A stretch of DNA of 64,000 nucleotides from Zygotorulaspora mrakii (Eukaryota; Ascomycota; Saccharomycetes; Saccharomycetales; Saccharomycetaceae). A model generated the notes under the pieces. That model worked only from the letters and a program-made list of their open reading frames with translations, was not told the origin of the DNA and made no database searches. This document shows positions 1 to 10,351 of this stretch, one piece after another. Position 1 is the stretch's first letter; each line of letters starts with the position of its first letter. The DNA lies in the NCBI RefSeq assembly GCF_013402915.1, contig NC_050720.1, forward strand, positions 1 to 64,000, read 5' to 3'. A program made the position numbers and the translations under genes.

Positions 1-770
1 TTGAGTGCCTCGTTAACAGTCAAGACTGTCCCGTCGTTTTGGGTCAACAAAATTGGGCAATTCAATCCTCTAGAACGAACAGATTTTATAAACGATCTTA
101 TAATTTTTGTCGCAAATGACATTATTGACGCATTCAGGATAGAGGCATTTTCTCTGGCCAAATAACCAATAGCTGACACTGTATGTGACATGACAATATT
201 TCCATCGGGAATTACAGTTCTAACCAGTTCTGCTGCTCTTTGCTCATGTGACTTATTTATAATTGCAAAGATACCAACTATAGCGACATTCTTTATTCCA
301 AGCGCCTTTATTTTCCTGGCATGCTCGAGAATCATGTCCTGGTCAAGGGCCTGAATTTGACTTCCATCGACTCGATTACCTCCATTGACAAAGGCAGTGT
401 AACTTTTAATGATTTTAGTAAGACCTGGTGGGAAATCCGAAAACGGATATGAACCTTGAGAATAAGGGCCACATAATCTTATTACTGCAACAGGTTCTAA
501 TCGGGCCTTGTCCTGCTCAATTACAGCATTTATAAAGTGAGTGGTTCCAATTGTTACAGCTAATATTTCAGCTGGATCGCATCCATTGTCTTCATCAAAC
601 AAGCGATCAATTGCTTTGGAAATACCAACAGATACATCCGCAGTGGTTGATGATTTGTGGTAAGAGATAACGCCACTAGTTTTGGAACCCAGCGAGCATG
701 CATCGATTAGCACAGAATCCGTGTTTGTTCCTCCAACGTCTATACCGATCAATAATTTGTTTTCAGCCAT
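1..770 (-). CDS. Hydantoinase/oxoprolinase-family protein, N-terminal part (truncated by window edge)
   Basis: The minus-strand frame is open from the ATG at 770 to the window edge, giving 256 codons and no stop. Residues 8-18 carry the ASKHA-type phosphate-binding motif GIDVGGTNTDS typical of HyuA/5-oxoprolinase N-terminal domains. Further on come IGTTHFINAV (about residues 95-104) and a conserved NASI segment near residue 220. The family catalyses ATP-dependent opening of cyclic amides such as hydantoins or 5-oxoproline. The sequence looks more like the fungal HyuA type than S. cerevisiae OXP1, but that is a by-eye judgement. It is divergent from an NCS1 permease at 1940, which suggests uptake and cleavage of a cyclic nitrogen compound. 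The C-terminal part, including any fused domain, lies outside the window. Substrate unknown. Confidence 0.8.
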   Translation of the reverse strand, partial: MAENKLLIGIDVGGTNTDSVLIDACSLGSKTSGVISYHKSSTTADVSVGISKAIDRLFDEDNGCDPAEILAVTIGTTHFINAVIEQDKARLEPVAVIRLCGPYSQGSYPFSDFPPGLTKIIKSYTAFVNGGNRVDGSQIQALDQDMILEHARKIKALGIKNVAIVGIFAIINKSHEQRAAELVRTVIPDGNIVMSHTVSAIGYLARENASILNASIMSFATKIIRSFIKSVRSRGLNCPILLTQNDGTVLTVNEAL

Positions 771-1265
771 TTTAGGTACTATCTCGTGTTCTGCACTGTA
801 TTCCAACTTTTTCTGAATGGTAATAGAAGAAAACAACAGGCCACAGGTCTTTTATTACTTATAATTGTGACTGTCTATTTGGCCTTCGAATTCCTGCGTG
901 CTACCTGAAATTTGCAATATCTACTTTCTATTATATGCAAATCCATTGAAAGGGAGTGGCAAGGATAATGATATACATTAATGGAAACTTTTGCGAAATA
1001 ATGTAGTTTTCAAATGCAAAAATATGAAAGATAGAAAAATTCAGGTTTACAGCTTGCCAATATTAGCTTTCGGCTGTTTTGCCGTAAATTTGCAATAGTA
1101 ATTATTGGCACATTAGTTATAACCTGTTCGGATCTGCTACCGCATTAGGAAATGTTTGCGAAAAGAGTTTTAACATTGTGTTCTTAAATCACAGAAGCTA
1201 TAGAGTAGCAGGAGTGAAAATTAGAAAATTGACATGATTATGAAAGGATGATGAATATGTCATTA

Positions 1266-1271
1266 GATAAG
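1266..1271 (+). promoter_or_regulatory. GATAAG element (possible GATA-factor site)
   Basis: Exact GATAAG; a second copy is at 1696-1701. In yeasts such sites, usually in pairs, bind Gln3/Gat1 nitrogen-control factors. The motif is short and common, so this is suggestive only, helped by the nitrogen-related nature of the flanking genes. Confidence 0.3.
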
Positions 1272-1822
1272 AATAGACACATTTTCCGCCTATTTTCACC
1301 TGCGCCTTTAACATACATCTTTTCTCCCCGCTGAGACCTTAAGCAGGTTAAACATCGTAATTCTTTCCCTTAATGAACATTTCACCGACTTTTTAATTTT
1401 GAGATTCGCAGTAACTGCATTGCGCTAGTCTTGACTTATTTCAATATTCACTCTTCTGAACATTATTATACTATCAATCCTTCTGGTAGTCTCGGGAATC
1501 TGGATATCTCATTGATGGCATCAATTGAATATTGGTGCATATGATCCTGACGGTAAGCTGTTATCTTCTCAAGCCGCCTCGCTGATTAAGTAAGCCCTAT
1601 TTGTTATCAGACTTTGTTTCAATGAGAAGAAAACTCAGTCTACTCAGCGGCGTACCTTTTGAGTGCAGCCGAGCAGCCGATCATTAGAGTAGAGCGATAA
1701 GTTCGCAAAACTTTCCTATTTCGGACAGCTGAATATGGCTTATGATAACAAAAAAACGAACATCAAGACCATACTTGGCATTTAGCCCAGCAGTGTCAAT
1801 TATAACATTATTTCATCATAGT

Positions 1823-1835
1823 TATATATATATAT
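1823..1835 (+). promoter_or_regulatory. TATA element of the NCS1 permease
   Basis: An alternating TA run of 13 bases lies 105-117 bp before the permease ATG at 1940, a usual distance for yeast TATA boxes. Confidence 0.45.
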
Positions 1836-1939
1836 CCTGAAACCATGATAGTTCCCTCTGTGGTCTTCTTTAGTCCCAATGCCACACTCCTTGAAGAAGT
1901 AGTAGGGAGAAACGTCTTGAAACCAGAAAAATCTGAAAC

Positions 1940-3625
1940 ATGAGCTTCTTCTCCAAAATTCACGACTTAATCAAGATTCCTCCTGGTGAGGGTATCGAAA
2001 GTGTTACCTACTTGAGTAATAAAGATATCATTCCTATGGGACCTAAAAGGAGAACGTGGGGCGTTTGGTCACTTACATTTTACTGGTCCATCACAAACGT
2101 CACTATTTCCACTTGGACAGGTGCCTCGTCCTTACTTTCTCTAGGTCTTACTGTAGGTGAAACCATGGGAGTTATAGTTATTGGAAATGCTATTATTGCG
2201 ACATTGGCTCTCCTTAATGCCGCTCCAGGCGGTTATTATCATATTGGCTATACTATCTCTCAGAGAGTTGTTTTTGGTATTCGAGGCTCAGTGATCGGAA
2301 TTATAATCAGGATTATTCTCTCCGTTGTGTGGTTTGGTTCGCAGGCGTACCTGGGTTCACTATGTTTGAACTGTGTTTTTGCATCATGGAGTCATCATTA
2401 TTTGCACTTGCCAAACACAATTCCAGAATCGGTCAATATGACTACTCAGCAATTGATCGGCTTTGTAGTTTTTCAGATAATCTCTATACCTCCGTTGTTT
2501 TTCAAGCCAGAGAGATTCAATAAGCCTTTAATGGTCACTTGCGTCCTCACTTTTTTTGCAATGATGGGTATCACAATATGGGCTGTAAGCAGAAATGGAG
2601 GAAGTAATGGTCCTTTGATGCACGAATCAACGAACATGTCCTCAAGCACAAGAGGTTGGTATTGGGTTTACGGTATAAGTTCCTGGTACGGTTCTCTCTC
2701 CTCCGGTGTGGCTAACCAATCAGATTTTACTAGATTTTCAAAGAGAACATGGTCATCTTTGTTTGGTACGGTTTTTTCCTTGATGGTAGTTGGTACAATC
2801 ATCCCCTTGATGGGGCTCGTTACCGCCTCTGCTTATCGCGGCAGATACGGAGAAGAGGTCTGGATGCCAAATGAGATTATCATGAACTGTTTGGAAGCAG
2901 ACTATAGTCCCACAACCAGAGCTGCAGCATTCTTCGTAGGCGCGGTCTTCACTTTATCGCAGGTCTGTTTTAATACAATGGGTAATGCCTACGCTGGAGG
3001 TATGGACCTCTCCGGTTTGCTGCCTAAATACTTCAACATCACACGTGGTAGTATCCTTACCGCTATTTTGTCATGGGTCGTCCAGCCATGGGATTTCTAC
3101 AATACGTCATCCACTTTCGTGACCGTTATGTCGTCATTCTCTGTCTTTATGTCACCGATTGTTGGCATAATCATTGCTGATTTTTGGGTCGTGAGAAAAA
3201 AACATCTCAAGCTGTCTCACTTATATTCCAATGATAAAACTGGTAAGTACTGGTATTGGAAGGGTATCAATTACAGAAATTTAATCATCTGGGTTATTGC
3301 TTTTACGCCAGGACTTCCAGGTTTAATTAATGCCGTTACTCCAACAATAAGAGTCAACAGGGGTATTCAAAACTTTTACTACGGAAACACCATTTTCGAA
3401 TATTTCATTACATTTTTTCTGACAATTGGATCTTCCTACATCTGGCCTTACGACAATGTTGACGATGAAGACGAGTATGACTACTTCGACACTTTTACCG
3501 AAGAAGAATGTGCAAAGAAAAACATTGTGCCTTACTCGCAAATCACTGAAAGAGATTTGAATACGGATTCTGCCAGGAGCACTGTATCTGGCGAAAACAT
3601 TGTTATTTTACCTGAAAAGGAATGA
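1940..3625 (+). CDS. NCS1-family nucleobase/allantoin/hydantoin-type permease
   Basis: A 561-residue polytopic membrane protein starting at ATG 1940. The N-terminus (NKDIIPMGPKRRTW at about residues 28-41) and the following helix layout match the fungal Fur branch of NCS1 transporters (FUR4, DAL4, FUI1, THI7), which are usually 560-640 aa. About 12 membrane segments are visible, with an acidic cytosolic tail (DNVDDEDEYDYFD, about residues 505-517). NCS1 proteins import uracil, uridine, allantoin, thiamine or, in bacteria, hydantoins with a cation. The divergent hydantoinase-like gene and the Zn2Cys6 gene downstream suggest a dedicated uptake step for that enzyme's substrate. The exact substrate cannot be read from sequence. 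Confidence 0.85.
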   Translation: MSFFSKIHDLIKIPPGEGIESVTYLSNKDIIPMGPKRRTWGVWSLTFYWSITNVTISTWTGASSLLSLGLTVGETMGVIVIGNAIIATLALLNAAPGGYYHIGYTISQRVVFGIRGSVIGIIIRIILSVVWFGSQAYLGSLCLNCVFASWSHHYLHLPNTIPESVNMTTQQLIGFVVFQIISIPPLFFKPERFNKPLMVTCVLTFFAMMGITIWAVSRNGGSNGPLMHESTNMSSSTRGWYWVYGISSWYGSLSSGVANQSDFTRFSKRTWSSLFGTVFSLMVVGTIIPLMGLVTASAYRGRYGEEVWMPNEIIMNCLEADYSPTTRAAAFFVGAVFTLSQVCFNTMGNAYAGGMDLSGLLPKYFNITRGSILTAILSWVVQPWDFYNTSSTFVTVMSSFSVFMSPIVGIIIADFWVVRKKHLKLSHLYSNDKTGKYWYWKGINYRNLIIWVIAFTPGLPGLINAVTPTIRVNRGIQNFYYGNTIFEYFITFFLTIGSSYIWPYDNVDDEDEYDYFDTFTEEECAKKNIVPYSQITERDLNTDSARSTVSGENIVILPEKE

Positions 3626-3944
3626 TGGCGGTTGATTTTAGATGTCTATGCTGAGCTATTTTTTGTAAGATTTTTCGGTTCTCCAGTTCCTAGCCTCTCT
3701 TTCGTTTCATATATTAATAAAATCGATCAGCTCCTCTTATTTTGTCTTCAAAAAGAGATATGATCCATTTGTTCACTTTCTTTAACCATTTTATGGGAGC
3801 ATATGATATCATATAATATAATACAATATAGTATAACAACTTGTAATGCTAGCAAAAGAATCTATAGCTCGAGCACATACGTGTGACACCTCAGCCAACT
3901 CCACCCCCACACACTTTCTCTGATAATATATAACAAATTACTTG
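3626..3944. other. Convergent intergenic region
   Basis: 319 bp between convergent genes, AT-rich with ATATAATATAATACAATATA-like runs near 3813-3832 suited to transcript 3' ends. No gene seen. Confidence 0.5.
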
Positions 3945-5732
3945 CTATGCAACAGTACAGTCATAGTCTTTTTCTTCAATTAAGCCACCACTATCTATGA
4001 CCCTCCAAAACCTTTCCACACGCTCAACGGTATTTCTCGCGACAAAAATACCACTATTGGAAATAGACTTCAAAGCTTCGATGAACCTTTTTCTCTGTTC
4101 ACCAGGAGGCGCGCATAGCGAAGCGATAAATAACGGCCAGTGTATACATAACCCATAAATATGGATATCTTTAATGGTGACTAATTGCTCTTCGATCGTT
4201 TGAACACAGTGCTGAACATCGCTACCATATATGAAATCTCCTAAGAAAACCGATAAGATGTAAATTCTTAGCGCAGAGCAAAAGCAGATGTGACAGGCTC
4301 TGATGTAGGCTCTGTTAACATAATTCTTCTCTGACAATAAATTTAACTCTTCGCCTTGAATCTGTCTTACGCTGTCCAATAATTTTTCACCCATGTTTAT
4401 TTGTTCTTCTGTGGGTTGTAAATTCTCCAATATTCCCTCCGTTCCACTCAAGCATATTCCTTCTGATTTCCTGAAAGCTGTTATGAACGTAATGATTTCA
4501 ATGAGTGTTGGGACAAGTCGTTGAGAATAACCCCTCATAAGATTGAATCCACCTAACAGCACACCATCATCAGGGTATTGAGTATTATAGCTGAGATGAT
4601 ATCTCAATCTAGCGATGTCTTCGATTACTCCACCATTCGGTGCGGACAAGCAGGCAATAGTTTCAGAACATACAAACCAGTTTTTTGAAAACGAAAACAT
4701 TTGTAGCGCTAATTTCATTTCAGGATCAAGCAAATCTATATCTCGCGCAATTCTGTTATAAAAGGTCCCACACTGTTCCAAGATTGTAAAGGCCCCTTTT
4801 AAATGAAGTCTCCAAATATCTACTCTGCTAGCAGTCTGTTCGGAAAATAGAAACATAATAGAAAACAAATAACAGGCCATCTCAGTGAAAGAATCGCACG
4901 CATTGATCCTGGCAGACAAATTCGCGAGTGAGGCCACCATATTTCTTCTCAAAATGCAAGACCAACGGCCATCTGAGCACCTTATATTCAAAAGATTGCA
5001 CGTAATGAAATTCAAGACGAATCCCATGATGGCGTATTTTCTGCCAAAATAAATGAACCATTTGGCGATACAGTTTGTTTCGTCAATCGGGCCCAGGACA
5101 TAGTTATACACTGCCTTCGAATGAATGAATGCATAAAAAATAAACTCCTGGACCTCAGGATCGTATTCATGATAGTGAACATTTTTTATCTCAACACCTG
5201 CAGGATCAAATTTATTCGATAGCTCTTCGTACCTCTGGTTATTATAAGGTCTCCAATACTGAACATATTGAGGAACGAGAAGGGCAGTCTCTTTGCTGAT
5301 GTCATCAAGGTTTTTGCACCCATTATTCACCTTTTCAATATTATCTGACGTCTCGAGGGCCACATGTTCTATTTTTTCGGACTTTGCCGATTGCTTACCC
5401 CCATCAAAATTTTCTTTAAAGCTATCTATGCATTCGTCAATGACTTCAAAGGAACAAACCGAGTCAGCAATGCTGTTATAAACCATTTTTTCTCTTGCAA
5501 TATTCTTCTGGTCATGAACTTTTAGTTTCACCTTTTTAAACTGTCTCTTTTTTTTTGCCGTAGCCTCCTTTGGCTGATAGACAAATATCTTGTGTTCATA
5601 TACGCATTCCATCCGTTTCCTTCTACAAACGAGGCATCCGCCGGATGTTTCATCGCATTTGATGCCACTTCTTTTACATTCTAAGCAGCCAGTATGGCTG
5701 TATCTCCCTCTAGGCTTTCTTAAGCTTCTCAT
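3945..5732 (-). CDS. Zn2Cys6 transcription factor
   Basis: 595 residues from ATG 5732. A fungal binuclear zinc cluster lies at the N-terminus, with cysteines at 16, 19, 26, 33, 36 and 43 (spacing C-x2-C-x6-C-x6-C-x2-C-x6-C), followed by basic Lys/Arg-rich stretches. The remainder is a helical middle-homology/regulatory region like the Lys14/Uga3-type fungal transcription factor domain. It lies tail-to-tail with the NCS1 permease and near the hydantoinase-like gene, so it is a candidate local regulator of both. No orthologue is named with confidence. Confidence 0.85.
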   Translation of the reverse strand: MRSLRKPRGRYSHTGCLECKRSGIKCDETSGGCLVCRRKRMECVYEHKIFVYQPKEATAKKKRQFKKVKLKVHDQKNIAREKMVYNSIADSVCSFEVIDECIDSFKENFDGGKQSAKSEKIEHVALETSDNIEKVNNGCKNLDDISKETALLVPQYVQYWRPYNNQRYEELSNKFDPAGVEIKNVHYHEYDPEVQEFIFYAFIHSKAVYNYVLGPIDETNCIAKWFIYFGRKYAIMGFVLNFITCNLLNIRCSDGRWSCILRRNMVASLANLSARINACDSFTEMACYLFSIMFLFSEQTASRVDIWRLHLKGAFTILEQCGTFYNRIARDIDLLDPEMKLALQMFSFSKNWFVCSETIACLSAPNGGVIEDIARLRYHLSYNTQYPDDGVLLGGFNLMRGYSQRLVPTLIEIITFITAFRKSEGICLSGTEGILENLQPTEEQINMGEKLLDSVRQIQGEELNLLSEKNYVNRAYIRACHICFCSALRIYILSVFLGDFIYGSDVQHCVQTIEEQLVTIKDIHIYGLCIHWPLFIASLCAPPGEQRKRFIEALKSISNSGIFVARNTVERVERFWRVIDSGGLIEEKDYDCTVA

Positions 5733-7351
5733 AGCCTTGCGCTCTTAGTGTTAGTCCCTCGTAGCGATAAAGAGGACATTGTGATCGTCGCTGTTCTTTT
5801 CTAGATTTGTTATCTATGGATACAAAAACTGTTTTCAGGTCTATTTCCAATTTTTAACATGATTTGGCGCATGATTTTGGAGAACTCTAAGCGAGAGAAC
5901 AAGAAGCACGTAATACGGATTTAGAGGGTAGATAAAGTACATTTTAACGATATTCTGGTTGAAGTCACTTGGTGCTTAGCCTATAGAATTGGCAGAACAA
6001 TTGAAGGAACAGGAGGTGTGACCAGCTGAGGTCAGTAAACACCAAAGATCTTTAATATACAGAAAGTCACCCATGGTAGGCAATTTGAGAAAGGCACATA
6101 TAAGCCGTTCTCTTATATGACGCTCAGTATTTTGAACGATTTCATTACAGATTATTGCGCAAAAAAAGTGTATCATCCAATACAAATCGGATAAAAACAA
6201 GCCATTCTGTTCTTAAATTTCTTTTACCATTATAGTCACTGTTTACTATAAAATTGTGCGTAGCACTCTTTATTTACAATTTTTATTATGGTTCCATTGA
6301 CCACCCGTAAGTTTTACAGTACTACAATACCTCATCCGTGAGGTTATTATACTATTGTTTTGTTCTTTTGAAATTGGAAAGAAAGAGAATCTACATCAAC
6401 AACCAATACAACAAGCTCCTTTGTTTCTGTCGTTGAATATAGTTCACTGTGTGATTTTATTTCTTGATACAATTGACACACATGTAGTGTGGACGCTCAA
6501 GAGGTTTTCAACGACTTCCCGTAATTCTTTCTTTGCTCCAATTTTTGGCTGTTCTTTAATAATTTGAGAGTAAGACTCGGTAATTATAGAATAATGTGAA
6601 CACCGTACAAAAATCTAAGCATTACTTGTTCAATCCTTTGTGCACAATTGCGCTTTTCTAAAGTCAGGGTGGTTCTAAATATACAAGCAAAAAGGGCATA
6701 TGAAATTTATAGTAATAAATATCGTTAACTCGAAACTGTGTAAAAGATATTGTGTGTTACATTACAAAGGATATGATCTAGCTATAGGTGGCCCTAACTG
6801 AATCTTAATCAATTGTAAAGAACAATGGTCTGAGTATTTAGCTCAAGGACGCTTAAAATGCATGAATTCGGGTGTGAAGGAATGTGTTGAATCCATTGAA
6901 TCGCTAGCAATATTTTTGACGCAACTGTATTGAAAGAGTGCGCAATACCGTTAGTACAATTCTCGCTCAGATCGCTTTTAGAGTATATATTACACGAAGA
7001 AATGAGAAAATTATCGATATATCGGCGGCTCGCTTTTTAGGGTCAAATAGACCTCCGAACTCCGAAAGCTACCCCCGAAATATCCAACCTTCAATGTTAT
7101 TACTACGCTGCTCTTCTCATAAATAATACTTTGATTGTGGTCAAGGCTTTCCTATTTCTATAAAAACAACACCTGGAATAAGTACTAATGTCTTGGCAGG
7201 CCACCTCATAGAGATAGATGTTTCATTTTAGCCACTTGATGTCAGTAGACAAGAACAGAGGTTTATTTTGCTGCATAAAGAATCCCAATAGTAAACATTT
7301 TAAATACTCTGTTCTCAATATTACAAAGAAAAAAAGAAAGCGATCAAAAAA
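5733..7351. other. Gene-poor 1.6 kb region
   Basis: Only short frames, most without an ATG, were found. It should contain the promoter of the Zn2Cys6 gene at the left and the 3' end of the reductase-like gene at the right. No RNA gene or repeat recognised. Confidence 0.5.
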
Positions 7352-8296
7352 TTACGGTTTCATAGCAAGAATGGCTTTGTAATCAGCAGAGCCTTCTTTT
7401 TTAGCCGCCGATGCCACCATTGTATCTACAAGAGCACAGCATTCATTTTCTCCTGTGGCCAGGAGAATGCGAAAGGAATTGATACGCGATAGTATCCAAA
7501 GCATAGAGGCAACAACGGTAACAGGAAGCCACCGCAAAAATGCCTTGCTCCGAGGATATATTTCATGACCTTGACTGGCAATTAATGAAAAACTAGCACG
7601 CAATCCAAGTGCCACTGCATAGGCACTGCGCCATGGCGCTCCACCGCCTCTACGTTCTCCGGTGACACAAACACTTTCAAATGCTACGCAGAGCGGCACA
7701 TGGCACCGTAGCCAAAGCGCCATCTCACCTTCATACTGCGCTGGTAAACCGGCACTTTGAAAGACCTTGGCCCACTTTGGATCGCTCGTTAGAGTCTTCT
7801 GGCCGCCTTGCCCGACAGCTGCGTTGACACGACCGTTAGGATCTATATTCGATTGGATAAATGGCATGCCGAGGACTCCACGCCCCCCACCGACTGACTC
7901 CTGAAGATATTCGGGGTTAAAGGTATTGAATAGAAAGTGGATGGATTTCGCAGCGCTTCGGTGAAGAGAGGGAAGAATGCCCCCAACCTGATGCCCCAGG
8001 ACCGTTACTAGCACAAGATCGTAAGGTATGTTCTCATCGAAGCTTGAGGTGATTGTCGCTGGAGCATACCTGCCATCGCTCGTGATGATTCCGCCATCGC
8101 GCTCCAACTCCTTCAGCCTCTTGGAAAATGGCCGAGCAACAATCGTCACATCATGATGGCCTATTTGAATTAAATATAAGGCGAATGCGCTTCCAATTCT
8201 ACCCCCGCCGATTATTGCTATCTGAAGGGAAGATGATGAGTTCGAAGACTCTGGTTTGCTTTTGCATGGTGCTGGGGTTGTTTCTTGATACGACAT
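7352..8296 (-). CDS. Ketopantoate reductase (PanE/ApbA)-family protein, atypical
   Basis: 314 residues. A longer open frame to 8326 begins with GTG, so the first ATG at 8296 is chosen. A Rossmann NAD(P) motif GGGRIG lies at residues 30-35 after a Ser-rich leader. The mid-region VLVTVLGHQVGGILP resembles the PanE/ApbA N-terminal domain. The C-terminal half carries MALWLRCHVPLCVAFESV where classical ketopantoate reductases have the catalytic lysine helix, so it is probably a different 2-hydroxyacid or unknown dehydrogenase subfamily. Its coding sequence looks more GC-rich than the neighbours, and the gene stands alone in a gene-poor stretch. Horizontal origin is possible but unproven. Confidence 0.75.
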   Translation of the reverse strand: MSYQETTPAPCKSKPESSNSSSSLQIAIIGGGRIGSAFALYLIQIGHHDVTIVARPFSKRLKELERDGGIITSDGRYAPATITSSFDENIPYDLVLVTVLGHQVGGILPSLHRSAAKSIHFLFNTFNPEYLQESVGGGRGVLGMPFIQSNIDPNGRVNAAVGQGGQKTLTSDPKWAKVFQSAGLPAQYEGEMALWLRCHVPLCVAFESVCVTGERRGGGAPWRSAYAVALGLRASFSLIASQGHEIYPRSKAFLRWLPVTVVASMLWILSRINSFRILLATGENECCALVDTMVASAAKKEGSADYKAILAMKP

Positions 8297-9361
8297 AATA
8301 AAAAATCGAGACGAGAAATTTGACACCAGAATGACGGCAAGACGTGCGTTTACTCTTGATTGCTGCTCAAAATCGAAATTTTCTGCTACGTTATTTGCTC
8401 CATAAATGCTGTCTTCCCTTTATATCATAGGACCGCTAGAAAATCAGGTCGAAAAAATATTGAAGGTTTGCGCAATTTATCAAGGTCTCGCAAAAAAGAG
8501 GTTTAATTGTTGCTTTTATCGGCAGTCTGCAAAAAAATAAACAATAATATCCTTAATATTCTGCACTTGTTTTGATTGCATAAAATATGTAAATCCTTGG
8601 ACTGATCTAAGTTCTTCTCAAAAGAAAAACCAACGACTTCAATAATAAGTTGGAGATGCGGGGCGTTTTACGCTCAATGTAAAATGACTAAATCAAACCT
8701 GCGAAGGGAGGAAACGCCTAGTTGTGCACATGCCTATGTTGAGCATCTCCATGGAATTACTCTCGCTTAAAATCATCCAGGCGTTCTACCGCAAAATCGG
8801 TAGGTTGCATGCCAACAGCCCCACGCTTTCAAAGAGCTCCTACTAGCAGTTTATACAAACGTTTTTGCATCCCTACATCTCAGCCAAGGTATAAACAAAG
8901 GACATGATTTATATCCACCATGTCACTGCCGCTTATTGATTTATTGAAGCTTGAGATTGGCCAGAGTGAGCCTGGAACAGCCGACAAGTGCTTCAATAAT
9001 TGCACATAGGTCCACGAGATGAAATAATCATGAGTATTTTGTCGTTTGGACCTCTCGTGATGACTTTAGGTTTTCGTTCGTCTGAGGATCCGTCTTCGTT
9101 CTACATTCCAATACAGATGTAATTTTTAAAACTCTCCGCTATGCCAGGTCACGCTTTTCACCGTCACGAGAAATTCTTGTAGTGCAGGATAAGGCTAGTG
9201 AGAAGTATAGCCGGGTAAGAGATTCATACATCATTGCACACATAAAGACTGGGAAATAAGGTAAAGATCAAAGAACGTCATCAAGTAATTAGTCCATGTA
9301 TTGGTATTTCAGCAAACTGTAAATGTGTAAATTTTGTCCAGAACATTCGTATTGATCTATC
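8297..9361. other. Intergenic region upstream of the PanE-like gene
   Basis: About 1.06 kb with no supported gene. It contains the promoter of the PanE-like gene and runs up to the solo LTR. No tRNA recognised, although Ty1-like elements usually land near one. Confidence 0.5.
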
Positions 9362-9850
9362 TGTTGAAATATAGGCCAAAATTGTGAGAGAAGTAAGATA
9401 TATTACAGAGATGACTTCGAAGAACAAAAAACATGACAATTTGTCTGTAAAACAAAATAAACGAAGCCAGATGAAGCCCTAACAGAACATCAATCGATCT
9501 TGGAAAGATATCGGATGATAATCTATCGTGAGACGTTTACAATTCAGGAATCTGACTACGAAGGAGTGTATGGCATGGAATAAGAAAAAACAGATGTGTA
9601 CTGTGGATTCTATGGGACTAGAAATGGTGTGATGACGAAGAAAATTCGTCACTCGTCGTCCTCTCTTATGGTTCAATAGGTGTGAAATGTCAGGTGTAAA
9701 TACTGACATCTTTTCCGGATATTAATCTAAATTCAATAAGTTTATTTCAGTATATGACATAAGAAATCAAGGACTTATATATCGCTATAATTGAACCTCA
9801 TTATATTGCAATGAATGTCTAACCAAGTTACTATCGACAACTTCCAACTA
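9362..9850 (+). repeat. Diverged solo LTR of the Ty1-like family
   Basis: Starts TGTTGAAATATA, as do the LTRs of the complete element at 45512-51796, and stays alignable for about 490 bp. Shared blocks include the GTCTGTAAAACAAAATAAACG and AACCAAGTTACTATCGACAA regions. It is clearly older than the complete element, with many substitutions. A CTATC pentamer occurs just before (9357-9361) and at 9851-9855 and could be a target duplication. That would end the LTR about 20 bp early, so the right edge is uncertain (9840-9867). Confidence 0.8.
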
Positions 9851-9867
9851 CTATCTTTTTTATGACT

Positions 9868-10351
9868 GTCGCAAACATTAGTGAAATTGTTTTTGCCTAG
9901 TGTTTACAAACTCACACAGTCATCGTAATTTGCATAGACTCGCGGCGCGTTCCAAGCATATCCAGGAGCTCTCAGGCTCCCAAAAAGTATCATTCAGCAC
10001 ATAACGGATGCTTTTTTTGGACATTGACAACAGTGAGCGGCCGAAGTTTGTAAACGCTCATGTCTATTGGCGAATATGTCAACACTTTCCTTTTCATCAA
10101 GTTTACATCACTTACCTATTCATCTTCATCAATCAATTTATAGGCTGTTTTACCATCCCCTGTTAACATTATCTTCGCGATATTAAACCCTCAATCAATA
10201 CCGTAGCCACGAATGCCTCCTAATACTAACGGCATATACTTTTTGAACTAACATAGCATAAAAGAAGGGGGGACTCGCTTTTAAGGGCACTGAATAATCT
10301 GTCAAAGATATTATTTTTCTGCTAGACGTTATATTCTCTCCGTAATAAAAA
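9868..10351. other. Intergenic region
   Basis: About 480 bp between the solo LTR and the DUP-like remnant. No gene or RNA recognised. Confidence 0.4.

Larger units (their letters stand above)
771..1939. other. Divergent intergenic region between hydantoinase-like gene and NCS1 permease
   Basis: No gene seen in 1.17 kb. It serves both divergent genes. It holds two GATAAG sites (1266-1271 and 1696-1701), a TATA-rich run just before the permease, and a short AGCCGA direct repeat near 1668-1681. Confidence 0.6.

Noticed and set aside
6355..6567. 70-aa plus-strand ORF
   Set aside because: Starts with TTG, no ATG, no domain; likely chance.
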